Assembly: GCF_913774285.1 (NCBI RefSeq)
Contig: NZ_CAJYHX010000019.1
Span: forward strand, 148,917 to 212,916
Direction of reading: 5' to 3'
DNA length: 64,000 bases
Source: an uncultured Sphingomonas sp.
GTDB taxonomy: Bacteria; Pseudomonadota; Alphaproteobacteria; Sphingomonadales; Sphingomonadaceae
Both the position numbers and the translations under genes were made by a program. Positions within the stretch are counted from its first letter, which is position 1. The number at the start of each line of letters is the position of its first letter. The notes beneath the pieces were generated by a model. It saw nothing but the letters and a program-made list of their open reading frames with translations, made no database searches and was not told the DNA's origin. Below, piece by piece: positions 8,354-19,336 of this stretch.

Positions 8354-9682
8354 TTGGCCACCGCACGTTCGACGCACACCACGCTGGCATTCGCCGCGGT
8401 AACAACGCTGTTCTTCGCCTGGGGGTTCATCACCTCGCTGGTCGACCCGCTCGTCGCGGCGGTGAAGGGCATCTTCACGCTCACCAATCTGCAGGCGCAG
8501 GCAAGCGCGTTTGCGTTCTTCTTCGCCTATTTCGTGGTGTCGCTGCCGGCCGCCGCGCTGGTCTCGCGCCTCAAGGCGGTGCCGTCGATCCTGCTGGCGC
8601 TGTGCACCATGGCGGTCGCCTGCCTGATCATGCTGACCGCGGCCAACCTCGCCAACTACTGGCTGGTGCTGCTCGGCCTGTTCGTGCTGGCGAGCGGCAT
8701 CACGGTGCTCCAGGTCGCCGCGAACCCGCTGGCGGCGGCGCTCGGCGATCCGCAGCGCAGCCATTTCCGGCTGGTGCTGAGCCAGACCTTCAACTCCTTC
8801 GGCACCTTCCTCGGCCCGCTGCTCGGCGCGCACCTGTTCCTCAAGGGCGTCGAGGTGAAGTCGGGCGCGGTCGTCGATCCGGCGGTCCGCGCCGAGGCGC
8901 TGGCGGGCATCGACACCGCCTATCTGTGGATCTGCGGGCTGATCCTCGCGCTCGCGGTGTTCTTCTTCCTCAGCCGCCGCGTCGTCAGCGATGCCGCGCC
9001 TGCGGACAAGGGTACCTCGGGCCTTTTCGACGCCTTCGCGTCGCGCTGGGCGCTGTTCGGCGCGCTGGGCATCTTCCTCTATGTCGGCGCCGAAGTGTCG
9101 ATCGGCACCCAGATGGCGCTGTTCCTCAACGACAACAGCATTTGGGGCCAGTCCGACGCGCCGTTCGGGGTGCCGATCCTCGGCACGCTGATGGGCAGCG
9201 ACGGCGTCCACGGCGTGTCGCTCCAGGAAGCCGGCAAGGCCGTCGCCTTCTATTGGGGCGGGGCGATGGTCGGCCGTGCGCTCGGCTCGCTGCTGCTCAC
9301 CCGCGTCCGCGCCGACAAGCTGCTCGCGCTGTTCACCGTGATCGCGGCGGCGATGTGCCTCTATGTCGTCACGGTCGGCGGCGTCACCGCGGGCTTCGTC
9401 GCGCTGTCGATCGGCCTGTTCAACTCGATCATGTTCCCGGTGATCTTCACCCTGACCCTGGAACGGTCGGGCGCCAGCGAGGAGGCGACCTCGGGCCTGC
9501 TGTGCACCGCGATCGTCGGCGGCGCGCTGCTGCCGCTGCTGGTCGGCAAGGTAGCGGACCTGCACGGCTATGCCTTCGCGCTGATCGTGCCGGCGCTCTG
9601 CTACGTGGTGCTGTGCGGCTTCGCGATCGCCGCGGGCCGCGCCAAGCCGGTGCGCGCCGGCGGGGGCGCTTCGCTGCACTGA
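8354..9682 (+). CDS. Glucose/galactose-type MFS transporter (FucP family)
   Basis: A 442-residue, twelve-helix major facilitator of the fucose/glucose-galactose:H+ symporter family. Typical signatures are FFAWGFITSLVDPL in the first helix, QASAFAFFFAYF in the second, and LQVAANPL followed by LSQTFNSFGTFLGP. I chose TTG at 8354 because GGAGAGGG (8341-8348) lies five bases upstream and the resulting N-terminus begins right before helix 1; the ATG-like frame start at 8294 adds a polar stretch and lacks a ribosome site. It sits upstream of an SGNH hydrolase and a GH97 glycosidase, which suggests it imports the monosaccharide they release. Confidence 0.87.
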   Translation: MATARSTHTTLAFAAVTTLFFAWGFITSLVDPLVAAVKGIFTLTNLQAQASAFAFFFAYFVVSLPAAALVSRLKAVPSILLALCTMAVACLIMLTAANLANYWLVLLGLFVLASGITVLQVAANPLAAALGDPQRSHFRLVLSQTFNSFGTFLGPLLGAHLFLKGVEVKSGAVVDPAVRAEALAGIDTAYLWICGLILALAVFFFLSRRVVSDAAPADKGTSGLFDAFASRWALFGALGIFLYVGAEVSIGTQMALFLNDNSIWGQSDAPFGVPILGTLMGSDGVHGVSLQEAGKAVAFYWGGAMVGRALGSLLLTRVRADKLLALFTVIAAAMCLYVVTVGGVTAGFVALSIGLFNSIMFPVIFTLTLERSGASEEATSGLLCTAIVGGALLPLLVGKVADLHGYAFALIVPALCYVVLCGFAIAAGRAKPVRAGGGASLH

Positions 9683-9772
9683 TCTGCAAGGGCCGGGTGA
9701 GGGTTTGACGCTCCCGCAGCGTTGCGCCACGCTCGGCCCCCAATGACCAAGACCTTCTCCAGGAGAATCGGG

Positions 9773-10494
<722 letters not shown>

Positions 10495-10498
<4 letters not shown>

Positions 10499-12447
10499 AG
10501 CAGCTGCTCGGCACGGCGGCGCTGCTGATCGCGGCTCCGGCCGCCGGGCAGACGCTGGAGCTGGTCTCCCCCGACGGCGCCAACCGCGTGGTGGTGGCGC
10601 TCGATCGGCAGGGCGTGCCCAACTACACGGTGCAGCGAAAGGGCGAGCTGATCCTCGCGCCCGCGCCGATCGCGCTCGACCTCGATCGCGACATGCTCGG
10701 CTGGGGCATGGCCGTCACCGGCAGCGAGACGAGCAGCGCCGACACGCGCTACAGGATCGTGCTCGGCAAGGCGGCCGAGGGGCGCGACCACTATAACCAG
10801 CGCATCATCCACCTGCAGGAGCGCGGCGGCGCCAAAAGGCGGATGGACATCATCCTGCGCGCCTATGACGACGGCATCGCCTTCCGCATGCTGGTGCCGG
10901 TACAGCCGGCGACCGCCGCGGCACTGGTGCGCTACGAGCGCACCGGCTTCTATTTCCCGCAGCCCTGGAAATGCTGGGGGTTCAATGTCGGCCGTTTCGG
11001 ATCGAGCCATGAAGGCGAGTTCGATCCCGTCGACACGACGCGGCTGCGCGACCACAATCTCTTCGACGTGCCCTTCGCCTGCGAGACGGGGAAGAGCGCC
11101 TTCGCCATCGCCGAGGCCGACCTGATCGACTTCGCCGCGATGTACCTCACCGGGCGCGGTGATGGCGGACCTGGGCTGCAGGTGAAGCTGTCGCCCTCGC
11201 TCGACGATCCGCGCATCGCGGTGCACACCCGCATCGGCAGCCCGATCGTCACGCCGTGGCGGGTGGTGATGCTCGCCGACCGGCTCGGCACGCTGCAGGA
11301 ATCGACGCTGCTCACCAGCCTTTCCAGCCCGAGCCGGATCGAGGACACCAGCTGGATCCAGGCGGGGCTGACCAGCTGGGACTGGTGGAGCGGGCCCTCG
11401 ATCGCCAGGCTCCCCGGCCAGCGCACCACGACGGCGGTGGCCAAGGCGTTCATCGACTTCGCCGCAGCCAATGGCATGCCCTACACGATGATCGACGAGG
11501 GCTGGTATGCCGGCGCGGGCGGCGGCGGGGTGCGGCGGCCCGGCGTCGACGTCACCAAATGGGCCGATGCGATTAATCTCCAGGAGGTCGCCGACTATGC
11601 CCGGTCCAAGAAGGTGCGGCTGTGGCTCTGGGCGCACTGGCAGGCCCTCGACGAGCAGATGGAGGATGCGCTCGCGCTCTACGAGAAGCTGGGCGTCGCC
11701 GGCATCAAGATCGACTTCATGGAACGTGACGACCAGTGGATGGTCAACTGGTACCAGAAGCTGCTGGGCGCGGCCGCGCGGCACCACCTGATGGTCGACC
11801 TGCACGGTGCCTTCGCGCCGCGCGGTCTCACCCGTACCTGGCCCAATTTCGTCACCCAGGAAGGCGTGATGGGCGCCGAGTACAACAAGTGGAGCACGCG
11901 GGCGACCGCGGGCAACGACGTGATGCTCGCCTATACCCGCGGGCTGCTCGGGCCGATGGACTACACCCCCGGCGGCTTCCGCAACGTGACGCCGGCCGAT
12001 TTCCGGATGCGCGGCGACCTGCCGATGGTGCAGTCGACGCGGGCGCACGGACTGGCGATGTATGTCGTCTATCTCTCGCCGCTGCAGGCGGTGGCCGACA
12101 GCCCGGACACCTATGTGGCGAGCCCCGCGGGCTTCGACTTCATCCGGCAGGTGCCGACCAGCTGGGACGAAACGCGCTTCCTCGCCGGAGAGACGGGCGC
12201 GTACATCGTGCTCGCTCGCCGCAAGGGGAAGACCTGGTATCTCGGTGCGATGAACGACGAGAAGGCGCGGACGATCTCCGTGCCGCTCGATTTCCTCGGG
12301 GAACACGGCGCCGAGGCGCGCATCTGGAGCGACGGAGCGGCGCCCGACGCGGTGCAGGTGGAGACGAGGCGCGTGTCGCGCGACGCGCCGCTCTCGCTCA
12401 ACCTGGCGGCGACGGGCGGCGCAGTGGCGGTGCTTCAGGAGCGCTGA
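10495..12447 (+). CDS. Glycoside hydrolase family 97 protein
   Basis: A 650-residue secreted glycosidase: short signal peptide (cleavage near APAAGQ, residue 19), N-terminal beta-sandwich (~20-270), catalytic (beta/alpha)8 barrel (~275-550) and C-terminal beta domain. Barrel signatures are YTMIDEGWY, GIKIDFMERDD (Asp407), and TQEGVMGAEYNKW (Glu456, Glu462). GH97 contains inverting alpha-glucosidases and retaining alpha-galactosidases. An Asp in the KIDF position is what I expect for the retaining group, so alpha-galactosidase is the more likely activity, but this is inference. The GTG start at 10495 overlaps the previous TGA and yields the signal peptide directly; the upstream extension is antisense-like noise. 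Confidence 0.9.
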
Positions 12448-12606
12448 TTCGGCAGTAGCTGCCCAGATTCTGCCGCATTTCGTCGCCGCATTTCCACCGC
12501 TCACCTGCCGCTAACGGAAAGTTCACCCAGCGTTCATGGCCCGATGGGTCTTTTCGGTCGCATGATTGTTGCAATGCAGCGCCCGGAAACCCCGAAGGGG
12601 AACGAC

Positions 12607-14460
12607 ATGCCGTTTCTGAAGAGCCCGGCTCGGTTCCTGCTCCACTATGTCACGCGACGGCCGCTGGCCTTCGCGCTGCTCGCGCTGCTCGTGGTGGGCG
12701 GCGCTTCCAGCGCGGTGGGCGTGCAGTACGCGATGAAGCTGCTGATCGATTCGATGACGGTCGCGGCGCCCTCGCACACCGCCGTGTACTTCGCGCTCGC
12801 CGCATTTGTCGGCCTCGTGGCGCTCGAGAACGGACTGGTCCGCGGCGCGGCGATGTTGTTGTGCAACATCACCGTGGCGAGCGGCGTCCGCATACGGCTC
12901 GACATGTTCCACTATCTGACCGGCCATCATATCGGCTTCTTTCAGAACCAGCGCGGCGGCTCGCTGGGCCACCGCGTCGGCGCGCTGACCGGCTCGTTCC
13001 AGGCGCTCACCCACCGCATCCTGATGGAGATCACGCCCCCGCTGATCGCGTTCGGCGGTGCGCTGCTGATCTTCCTCGCGATCGACTGGCGCATGGCGGT
13101 GGCGATCACCGGCATCTTCGTTGCGGCAAGCACCGGCCTGGTCTTCCTCGGCATGCGCGGCGACAAATACCACAAGGCCTTTGCCCGCGCCGCCAGCGAG
13201 AGCGGCGGCGAGCTGGTCGACCTGGTCGGCAACATCGCCGCGATCAAGTCGTTCGGCGCCCGCCGCCGCGAGTCCGAGCGGCTCGCCGGCTTCTTCCAGA
13301 CTGAGGCGGCGGCGCAGAAGCGCGGCTGGATGTTCGTCGAGCGGATCCGCGTCCTCCACGACGTGGCGCTGGTCATCTTGGTCGGCGGCGCGCTGGTCTG
13401 GGCGGTCGAGCGCTGGATCGCGGGCGGCATCACCGCGGGCGACGTCGTCGTCGTCAGCGCGATGACCTTCCGCATGCTCAACGGCTCGCGCGATCTCGCT
13501 ATGGCGCTGATCGATACGAGCCAGCAGTTCAGCTATCTGCGCGAGACGCTGGAGATCGTCGGCGCCCCCCATGCGCTGGAAGACGCGCCGGACGCGGTGC
13601 CGCTGCAGGCGACCGCGGGCGAAGTGCGGATCGAGGGCCTCACCTTCGGCCATCATCCCGGCCGCCCGGTGCTGCACGACCTGTCGCTGGAGGTCGCCCC
13701 CGGCCAGAAGATCGGCATCGTCGGCCCCTCGGGCGCCGGCAAGTCGACGATCCTCCAGCTCGTCCAGCGCCTGCACGACCCGCAAGCGGGACGCGTGCTG
13801 ATCGACGGCCAGCCGATCGACCGGGTGACGCAGGACAGCCTGCACCAGGCCGTCGCCGTGGTGCCGCAGGAAGTGCTGCTGTTCCACCGCTCGATCCTCG
13901 AGAACATCCGCTTCGCGCGTCCCGACGCCACCGATGCCGAGGTGCGCGCCGCGGCCGAGGCGGCGCACTGCGCGGGCTTCATCGCACTGCTGCCCAAGGG
14001 CTATGACACGATCGTCGGCGAGCGCGGCACCAACCTGTCCGGCGGCCAGCGCCAGCGCATCGGCATCGCGCGCGCGTTCCTGAGCAAGGCGCCGATCGTG
14101 CTGCTCGACGAGGCGACCTCGGCGCTGGACACCGGCTCGGAAATCGAGGTGCAGCAGGCGCTCGACGCGCTGATGGCGCACCGCACGGTGTTGGCGGTGG
14201 CGCATCGCCTGTCCACCGTGGTCGGCTTCGACCGGGTCATCGTGGTCGAGCATGGCCGGATCGTCGAGGACGGCGCGCCGCTGTCGCTGCTCCGCGCCGG
14301 CGGTGCGTTCCAGCGGCTCTGGGCGCTGCAGGCCGAGGGGCTAGACGCCCCGGTCGAGCGCCGCGAATTCCCGCGCTTCGTGGCCGGCACCGCGCGGCGG
14401 ATGTTCGGGCTTGCGCCCCGCCCGCCGCTGCGGCTGGTCGAGCGGCAGGCGGCCGGATGA
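12607..14460 (+). CDS. Fused ABC exporter (permease + ATPase)
   Basis: A 617-residue half-transporter of the ABCB/MsbA-like type that would work as a homodimer. Six membrane helices occupy about residues 20-310. The ATPase domain has Walker A GPSGAGKST (373-381), signature LSGGQ (477-481), Walker B LLDE (499-502) and the switch His in AHRLS (533). AAGGGGAA ahead of ATG 12607 decides the start; an earlier in-frame ATG at 12544 lacks one. A tail of ~45 residues rich in Arg and Pro follows the ATPase. It stands alone between the GH97 and TonB receptor genes; the exported substrate cannot be told from sequence. Confidence 0.88.
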   Translation: MPFLKSPARFLLHYVTRRPLAFALLALLVVGGASSAVGVQYAMKLLIDSMTVAAPSHTAVYFALAAFVGLVALENGLVRGAAMLLCNITVASGVRIRLDMFHYLTGHHIGFFQNQRGGSLGHRVGALTGSFQALTHRILMEITPPLIAFGGALLIFLAIDWRMAVAITGIFVAASTGLVFLGMRGDKYHKAFARAASESGGELVDLVGNIAAIKSFGARRRESERLAGFFQTEAAAQKRGWMFVERIRVLHDVALVILVGGALVWAVERWIAGGITAGDVVVVSAMTFRMLNGSRDLAMALIDTSQQFSYLRETLEIVGAPHALEDAPDAVPLQATAGEVRIEGLTFGHHPGRPVLHDLSLEVAPGQKIGIVGPSGAGKSTILQLVQRLHDPQAGRVLIDGQPIDRVTQDSLHQAVAVVPQEVLLFHRSILENIRFARPDATDAEVRAAAEAAHCAGFIALLPKGYDTIVGERGTNLSGGQRQRIGIARAFLSKAPIVLLDEATSALDTGSEIEVQQALDALMAHRTVLAVAHRLSTVVGFDRVIVVEHGRIVEDGAPLSLLRAGGAFQRLWALQAEGLDAPVERREFPRFVAGTARRMFGLAPRPPLRLVERQAAG

Positions 14461-14578
14461 TCGTCGGCGGTTGCAAATATGGTACGTTGCATAACTGTTA
14501 TTGACTGAAACAATCTGTCATGCGACCTTCGCCTGGCATCGGGACGTGTAACGATCTCGAGCCAGGGGAGAGGTACGC

Positions 14579-16975
14579 ATGGCAGGTTTTTCGACGCGCA
14601 CCCGCGTGCGCATCACGTGCGGCTTGGCGGCGCTGGCCGCCGGCGGGGTTGGCATGGCGCCCACCGCCCGGGCACAGACCGAACAGCCCGAGGCTACCAC
14701 CAGCGATGCGGTGACGCAGGAGATCGTCGTCACCGCGCGCCGCCGCGCCGAGAGCCTGCAGGACACGCCCGTCGCGATCACCGCGCTCAGCGCCGAGACG
14801 CTCGCCGCCCGCCAGATCCAGCAGACCCAGGATCTCGAGCGCGTTACCCCCAGCCTCCAGTTCAAGCCGGCCGGGCAGCTTTCGGGCAACAGCGCCTCGG
14901 CGGTGGTGTTCATCCGCGGCGTCGGCCAGGTCGACCCGACCGCGGCGGTGGATCCGGGTGTCGGCATCTATCTCGACGAGGTCTATCTCGGCCGCGCGGT
15001 GGGCGGCGCGATCGACTTCGGCGACATCGACGGGGTGGAGGTTCTGCGCGGGCCGCAGGGCACGCTGTTCGGCCGCAACACGATCGGCGGCGCGATCCTG
15101 GTCCGCACCAAGCAGCCCGAACTGGGCGTATGGGGCGGCCGCGCCCGCGTCCGGGTCGGCGAGTACAACCTGCGCGAAGGCTTCGCCGCGCTCAACATCC
15201 CGCTGGCCAGCACGCTCGCCGCGCGGGTTTCCGGCGGCTACCGCAAGCGCGATGGCTATGTGATCCGAGCGGTCGACGGGCTCGATCTCGGCAACGAGGA
15301 CGGCTATTCGTTCAACGGCGCGCTCAAGTGGCAGCCCTCGTCCGATTTCGACCTCTACCTGCGCGGCGACTATTCGAAGCGCGACGAGCATGGTGCGCCG
15401 TTCGTCTTCGCCGGGATCAACGAGCAGGCGCCGGTGGCGGCGATCGCCAGCGTAGGGGCAGGGTGCCCGGGGGCGACGATCCCCTTCGCGCCGCTCACCG
15501 CCGGCGACCCGCGCTTCGGGGCGCCCAACGTGCCGATGGTCGCCGATCCGCGCTGCGCCAACGACCTCCAGGCCAAGGGCCCGTTCGTCAACGGCGGCAC
15601 CGCGCCAGTGCTGAGCAATTCGGAGGTCTGGGGCTTCGGCGCCACCGCCAATATCCGGCTGTCGCACGTCGCGGCGGTGAAGCTGATCTCGGCCTATCGC
15701 AACACCAGCTCGCGCGGCATCCGCGACGGTGACAATACGCCGCTGACGCTGATCACCACCGATGTCGGGGCGGAGTCGGGCCAGTTCAGCCAGGAGATCC
15801 AGCTCCAGCTCGACTGGGGCAAGGTGAGCGCGATCCTCGGCGGCTATTATTTCAACGAAGTCACCGACGAGCGGGCGACGGTGTTCCTCGCCTATCCGCC
15901 GTCACCGCCGGTGATCCGTTCGATCCTGGCGGGCGGGCCGGGCTCGCGCGATCTCCAGGTTTCGCGGCTCAAGACAGACTCGCTGGCAGGCTTTGGCGAG
16001 GTCAGCGTCAAGCCGGCGGAGGGCCTCGAGCTCACCGGCGGCCTGCGCTACACCACCGATCGCAAGACCTTCCTCGGCACGGTGTTCAACCTGTTCCCCT
16101 CGAGCCAGCCCGATCCCGATCCGCTGCCGACGCTGGCGATCCCGCAGGGCGGGCCGCTGTTTCTCTACCACCGGCCCTTCGCCAAGTCCTTCTCGGCGCT
16201 CACCGGCTCGGCCAGCGTGCAATATCGCTGGAGCAACGCGATCAGCACCTATGCCTCCTATGCCCGCAGTTTCAAATCGGGCGGGTTCAACAGCCGCTAC
16301 AATGCGGCGCCAGCGGGCAATGTGCCGGTGCCGTTCGACGAGGAGGACGTCACCAGCTACGAGATCGGCATCAAGACGAATATCGGTCGGCTGCGCTTCA
16401 ACCTCGCGGCGTTCCAGGCCGATTACGACAATATCCAGCTGATCTTCCGACAGGGCGTGGTGCCGCTGCTGTTCAACGCCGGCAAGGCGCGGATCCGCGG
16501 TGTCGAGGCTGAGGCCAACCTGCGCACCGCCTTCGGGCTCAGCATCGACGGCGGGGTCAGCGTGCTCGACGACAAGATCCGCAGCATCACGCCCGTACCG
16601 GGCGCGACCGCGACGGTGACGCCCAATGACGACCTGCCGCTGACCCCGTCGCTCCAGGCCAATCTCGCGCTCGGCTATGACATCGCGCTGGGCAACGGCA
16701 TGACTCTCACCCCGCGGGTCGATGGCAGCTATACCTCCAAGATCACCTTCATTACCGGCAGCATCCCGCTGATCGAGGAGAACGGCTATTTCGTCGGCAA
16801 CGGATCGGTGACGCTCAAGTTCAACGATCGCTATGAGGTGAGCGCCGGAGTCAACAACATCCTCGACTCGCGCTATCTCATCCAGGGCAACGCCTCGCTT
16901 GCCACGCTCGGCTATGCCGAGCGCATGTATGCCCGCCCGCGCAACTGGTATCTGCAGCTCTCGGGTCGCTTCTGA
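14579..16975 (+). CDS. TonB-dependent outer-membrane receptor
   Basis: A 798-residue receptor: signal peptide (cleavage near TARAQ, ~33), TonB box-like EIVVTARR near 48, plug domain (~58-165, with FIRGVGQVDP and EVLRGPQGTLFGRNTIGG) and a C-terminal barrel ending in aromatic LQLSGRF. The class with RGPQGTLFGRN usually takes up siderophore-like or polyphenolic and carbohydrate compounds; the ligand is not deducible. GGGGAGAGG before ATG 14579 is a strong ribosome site. The 118-base leader carries two TTGCA direct repeats (14471 and 14487) and an ATTG-N7-CAAT dyad at 14500-14514, possibly operator elements. A MarR regulator converges downstream and is a candidate controller, which is only a guess from proximity. 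Confidence 0.9.
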   Translation: MAGFSTRTRVRITCGLAALAAGGVGMAPTARAQTEQPEATTSDAVTQEIVVTARRRAESLQDTPVAITALSAETLAARQIQQTQDLERVTPSLQFKPAGQLSGNSASAVVFIRGVGQVDPTAAVDPGVGIYLDEVYLGRAVGGAIDFGDIDGVEVLRGPQGTLFGRNTIGGAILVRTKQPELGVWGGRARVRVGEYNLREGFAALNIPLASTLAARVSGGYRKRDGYVIRAVDGLDLGNEDGYSFNGALKWQPSSDFDLYLRGDYSKRDEHGAPFVFAGINEQAPVAAIASVGAGCPGATIPFAPLTAGDPRFGAPNVPMVADPRCANDLQAKGPFVNGGTAPVLSNSEVWGFGATANIRLSHVAAVKLISAYRNTSSRGIRDGDNTPLTLITTDVGAESGQFSQEIQLQLDWGKVSAILGGYYFNEVTDERATVFLAYPPSPPVIRSILAGGPGSRDLQVSRLKTDSLAGFGEVSVKPAEGLELTGGLRYTTDRKTFLGTVFNLFPSSQPDPDPLPTLAIPQGGPLFLYHRPFAKSFSALTGSASVQYRWSNAISTYASYARSFKSGGFNSRYNAAPAGNVPVPFDEEDVTSYEIGIKTNIGRLRFNLAAFQADYDNIQLIFRQGVVPLLFNAGKARIRGVEAEANLRTAFGLSIDGGVSVLDDKIRSITPVPGATATVTPNDDLPLTPSLQANLALGYDIALGNGMTLTPRVDGSYTSKITFITGSIPLIEENGYFVGNGSVTLKFNDRYEVSAGVNNILDSRYLIQGNASLATLGYAERMYARPRNWYLQLSGRF

Positions 16976-16980
16976 GAGCC

Positions 16981-17006
16981 GGCCGGCGCGCTTCGGTGCG
17001 CCGGCC
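16981..17006. terminator. Bidirectional hairpin between TonB receptor and marR
   Basis: Perfect 9-bp inverted repeat GGCCGGCGC / GCGCCGGCC with an eight-base CTTCGG-containing loop, located six bases after the receptor stop and eight bases before the regulator stop. Its position between convergent genes supports a shared terminator; there is no long T run on either side. Confidence 0.7.
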
Positions 17007-17014
17007 ACCCTGCC

Positions 17015-17482
17015 TCAAGCCTCGCCATTCTCATCGGTTTCGCCCGCCGGGCTGCGCCGCTCGATCCGGCCGAGCAGGTCGAGCAGCAGCGCGCGCTCGG
17101 CGCCGCTCAGATCGGCCAGCATCCGGTTCTCATGCACCTCGATGCGCGCCACTGCGTCCGCCAGTGCCGCGATGCCGGCCTTGGTCACGGTGAGCGAGAA
17201 AGCGCGGCGATCGTTCACGTCCACCACGCGATCGATCAGCCCCTTTTCGACGAGGTCGTTGATCAGCGCGACCATGTTGGCGCGCTTGATGCCCAGCATG
17301 CGGCCGGCCGCGCCCTGGTTGATCCCGGGGTTGGCCTGCACGATGGCGAGAACCGCCAGCGGCACCTGGCGAAGCCCGGTGCCCTCCATCGCTGCGGTGA
17401 AATCGGCGGAGAAGGCGCTCAGCGCCCGCCGTAAATGATAGCCCACCAACGGCGCCAGCGCGCCCAGCATTTCCCCTGACAT
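17015..17482 (-). CDS. MarR-family transcriptional regulator
   Basis: A 155-residue winged-helix protein of the MarR family, which binds palindromic operators as a dimer and usually responds to small phenolic or drug-like ligands. The recognition region is GRMLGIKRANMVALINDL, followed by the wing RVVDVNDRRAFSLTVT, a classic D-x-R-A/S-x-x-x-x-LT signature; N- and C-terminal helices form the dimer interface. The frame opens at TTG 17518, but an ATG at 17482 gives a normal length; ATG 17470 is also possible with AGGGGAA directly adjacent. It converges on the TonB receptor and lies downstream of gltA behind a terminator. Confidence 0.82.
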   Translation of the reverse strand: MSGEMLGALAPLVGYHLRRALSAFSADFTAAMEGTGLRQVPLAVLAIVQANPGINQGAAGRMLGIKRANMVALINDLVEKGLIDRVVDVNDRRAFSLTVTKAGIAALADAVARIEVHENRMLADLSGAERALLLDLLGRIERRSPAGETDENGEA

Positions 17483-17557
17483 GGCAAGGGGAAAGCCATG
17501 TTTCCCGGGCGGCGTCAATCGGCGCGGATCAAAGCCTTCGCAGGAAAGTGCAGGACC

Positions 17558-17601
17558 AAAGAAAAACGGCGCGCCGCGGGGTGCGGAACGCCGTTTTCTT
17601 C
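17558..17601 (-). terminator. Rho-independent terminator of gltA
   Basis: Read on the minus strand, a 9-bp stem AAAACGGCG / CGCCGTTTT (plus-strand arms 17563-17571 and 17589-17597) is followed by a T-rich run (TTTTTCTTT). It lies about 35 bases after the citrate synthase stop and before marR on the same strand, as expected for an intrinsic terminator. Confidence 0.8.
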
Positions 17602-17610
17602 AAGCCATGT

Positions 17611-17626
17611 CCGGGGCGAACCCCGG
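17611..17626. repeat. Short GC hairpin CCGGGG-CGAA-CCCCGG
   Basis: Perfect 6-bp stem with a CGAA tetraloop just after the gltA stop, upstream of its terminator. The following CCCCGGGGCGCAC is repeated at 50991-51003 in another intergenic hairpin, which suggests a small dispersed palindromic element. With two copies this is only a candidate. Confidence 0.4.
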
Positions 17627-17635
17627 GGCGCACGC

Positions 17636-18919
17636 TCAGCGCTGGCTGACGGGCACGTAGTCGCGCTGCGTCGGGCCGGTGTAGAGCTGGCGCGGACGGC
17701 CGATCTTCTGCTCGGGATCCGAGATCATCTCGTTCCACTGCGCTACCCAGCCGACGGTGCGGGCGAGGGCGAACAGTGCGGTGAACATCGTCGTCGGGAA
17801 GCCGATCGCCGACAGGATCACGCCCGAATAGAAGTCGACGTTCGGGAACAGCTTCTTCTCGACGAAGTAATCGTCCTTGAGCGCCATTTCCTCGAGCTGC
17901 AGCGCGACTTCGAACACCGGATCGGTGACGTTGAGCGCGGCGAACACTTCGCGCACGGTCTTCTGCATGACCGTAGCGCGCGGATCGTAGTTCTTGTACA
18001 CGCGGTGGCCGAAGCCCATCAGGCGGAACGGATCGTTCTTGTCCTTCGCGCGGGCGATGAATTCGGGGATGCGCTCCGGACGGCCGATCTCGTGCAGCAT
18101 GTTGAGCGCGGCTTCGTTCGCGCCGCCATGCGCCGGGCCCCAGAGGCAGGCGATGCCGGCCGCGATGCAGGCGAACGGGTTGGCGCCCGACGAACCAGCG
18201 AGGCGCACGGTCGAGGTCGAGGCGTTCTGCTCGTGATCGGCGTGGAGGATGAAGATGCGGTCCAGCGCCTTCTCCACCACCGGGTTCACTTCATATTCCT
18301 CGGCCGGCACGCCGAAGGTCATGCGCAGGAAGTTGCCGGTATAGCTCAGGTCGTTCTTCGGGTAGAGGAACGGCTGGCCGACGCTGTACTTGTATGCCAT
18401 CGCCGCGATCGTCGGCATCTTGGCGATCAGGCGGTGCGACGCGATCATGCGCTGCTGCGGATCGGTGATGTCGGTCGAGTCGTGGTAGAAGGCCGAAAGC
18501 GCGCCGACCACGCCGCACATCACCGCCATCGGGTGCGCGTCGCGACGGAAGCCGCGGTAGAAGGTCGCCAGCTGCTCGTGCAGCATGGTGTGACGGGTGA
18601 TCGTGCTCTCGAACTTGGTCAGCTCGTCCTGCGTCGGCAGCTCGCCGTTGAGCAGCAGGTACGAAACTTCCATGAAGCTCGACTGCTCGGCCAGCTGGCC
18701 GATCGGGTAGCCGCGGTGAAGCAGCACGCCCTGGTCGCCGTCGATGAAGGTCAGGCCCGACTCGCAGCTCGCGGTCGAGGTGAAACCAGGATCGTAGGTG
18801 AAGGCGCCGGTCTGCGCATAGAGCTTGCGGATATCGACGACGTCCGGGCCGGTGCTGCCCTTGAGGACGGGATATTCGACGTCTTTCCCCGCAACGTGCA
18901 GTTTGGCGGTATCGCTCAT
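17636..18919 (-). CDS. gltA: Citrate synthase
   Basis: A 427-residue type II (hexameric, Gram-negative type) citrate synthase, condensing acetyl-CoA and oxaloacetate in the TCA cycle. It has the N-terminal beta domain that marks this type, then the helical core. Active-site signatures are [28 protein letters not shown] and the catalytic Asp in FPNVDFYSG. Length is exactly typical. AAAGGA is found about eight bases before the ATG on the minus strand. The gene follows a decayed gltX fragment by 27 bases; the ancestral arrangement was probably gltX-gltA co-transcription. The 3' end is marked by a hairpin and a rho-independent terminator. Confidence 0.97.
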   Translation of the reverse strand: MSDTAKLHVAGKDVEYPVLKGSTGPDVVDIRKLYAQTGAFTYDPGFTSTASCESGLTFIDGDQGVLLHRGYPIGQLAEQSSFMEVSYLLLNGELPTQDELTKFESTITRHTMLHEQLATFYRGFRRDAHPMAVMCGVVGALSAFYHDSTDITDPQQRMIASHRLIAKMPTIAAMAYKYSVGQPFLYPKNDLSYTGNFLRMTFGVPAEEYEVNPVVEKALDRIFILHADHEQNASTSTVRLAGSSGANPFACIAAGIACLWGPAHGGANEAALNMLHEIGRPERIPEFIARAKDKNDPFRLMGFGHRVYKNYDPRATVMQKTVREVFAALNVTDPVFEVALQLEEMALKDDYFVEKKLFPNVDFYSGVILSAIGFPTTMFTALFALARTVGWVAQWNEMISDPEQKIGRPRQLYTGPTQRDYVPVSQR

Positions 18920-18946
18920 GTAGTCGTCCTTTCCTTCGACCCGTTT

Positions 18947-19336
18947 TCAGGCGGGTGTACGCATCTGATCTGCGAAGCGGGGGAGGGTCTCCTCGGTTCC
19001 CGGCATCGCCTGGGGGCCGAAGATAGCCGGAGAAGTTCGGCGGCCGGTTAACGCCGCACGCAGCGGCTGCGCCATGTCGCCGAGCTCCAAGCCCGTTTCG
19101 TCCGCGACGGTGCGTACCGCCGCTTCGAGCGCCTCCGTATCCCACGTTACCAATCCGTCAAGCGCGGTCTGCAACCGAGGGGAGCGGGGGCGCGGCTCGC
19201 CCTCTAGCAGAGCGCTTGCCGCTTCGTCCAATGTACGTGGGCGCATGCGAAAAAGAAGCGCTTCGGGCCTGCCGCGACCGCAGAAAAACCGGAGGCCAAG
19301 CGCGTTCGTCCGTATGCTGCGCTGCAAATCATCCGC
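18947..19336 (-). pseudogene. gltX: 3' remnant of glutamyl-tRNA synthetase gene
   Basis: The last ~95 codons read like the anticodon-binding C-terminus of bacterial GluRS: RTLDEAASALLEGE, then TEALEAAVRTVADETGLEL, MAQPLRAALTGRRTSP and a final EETLPRFADQM. Just upstream, ADDLQRSIRTNA in the same frame and SAVAAGPKRFFF in a neighbouring frame also look like this region, implying a pair of compensating frameshifts. The catalytic N-terminal two-thirds (HIGH and KMSKS motifs) are absent, as only ~220 bases remain before comEC. A frame is open from 19561 but its first ~75 codons resemble nothing. A functional GluRS must be encoded elsewhere in the genome. Confidence 0.75.
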
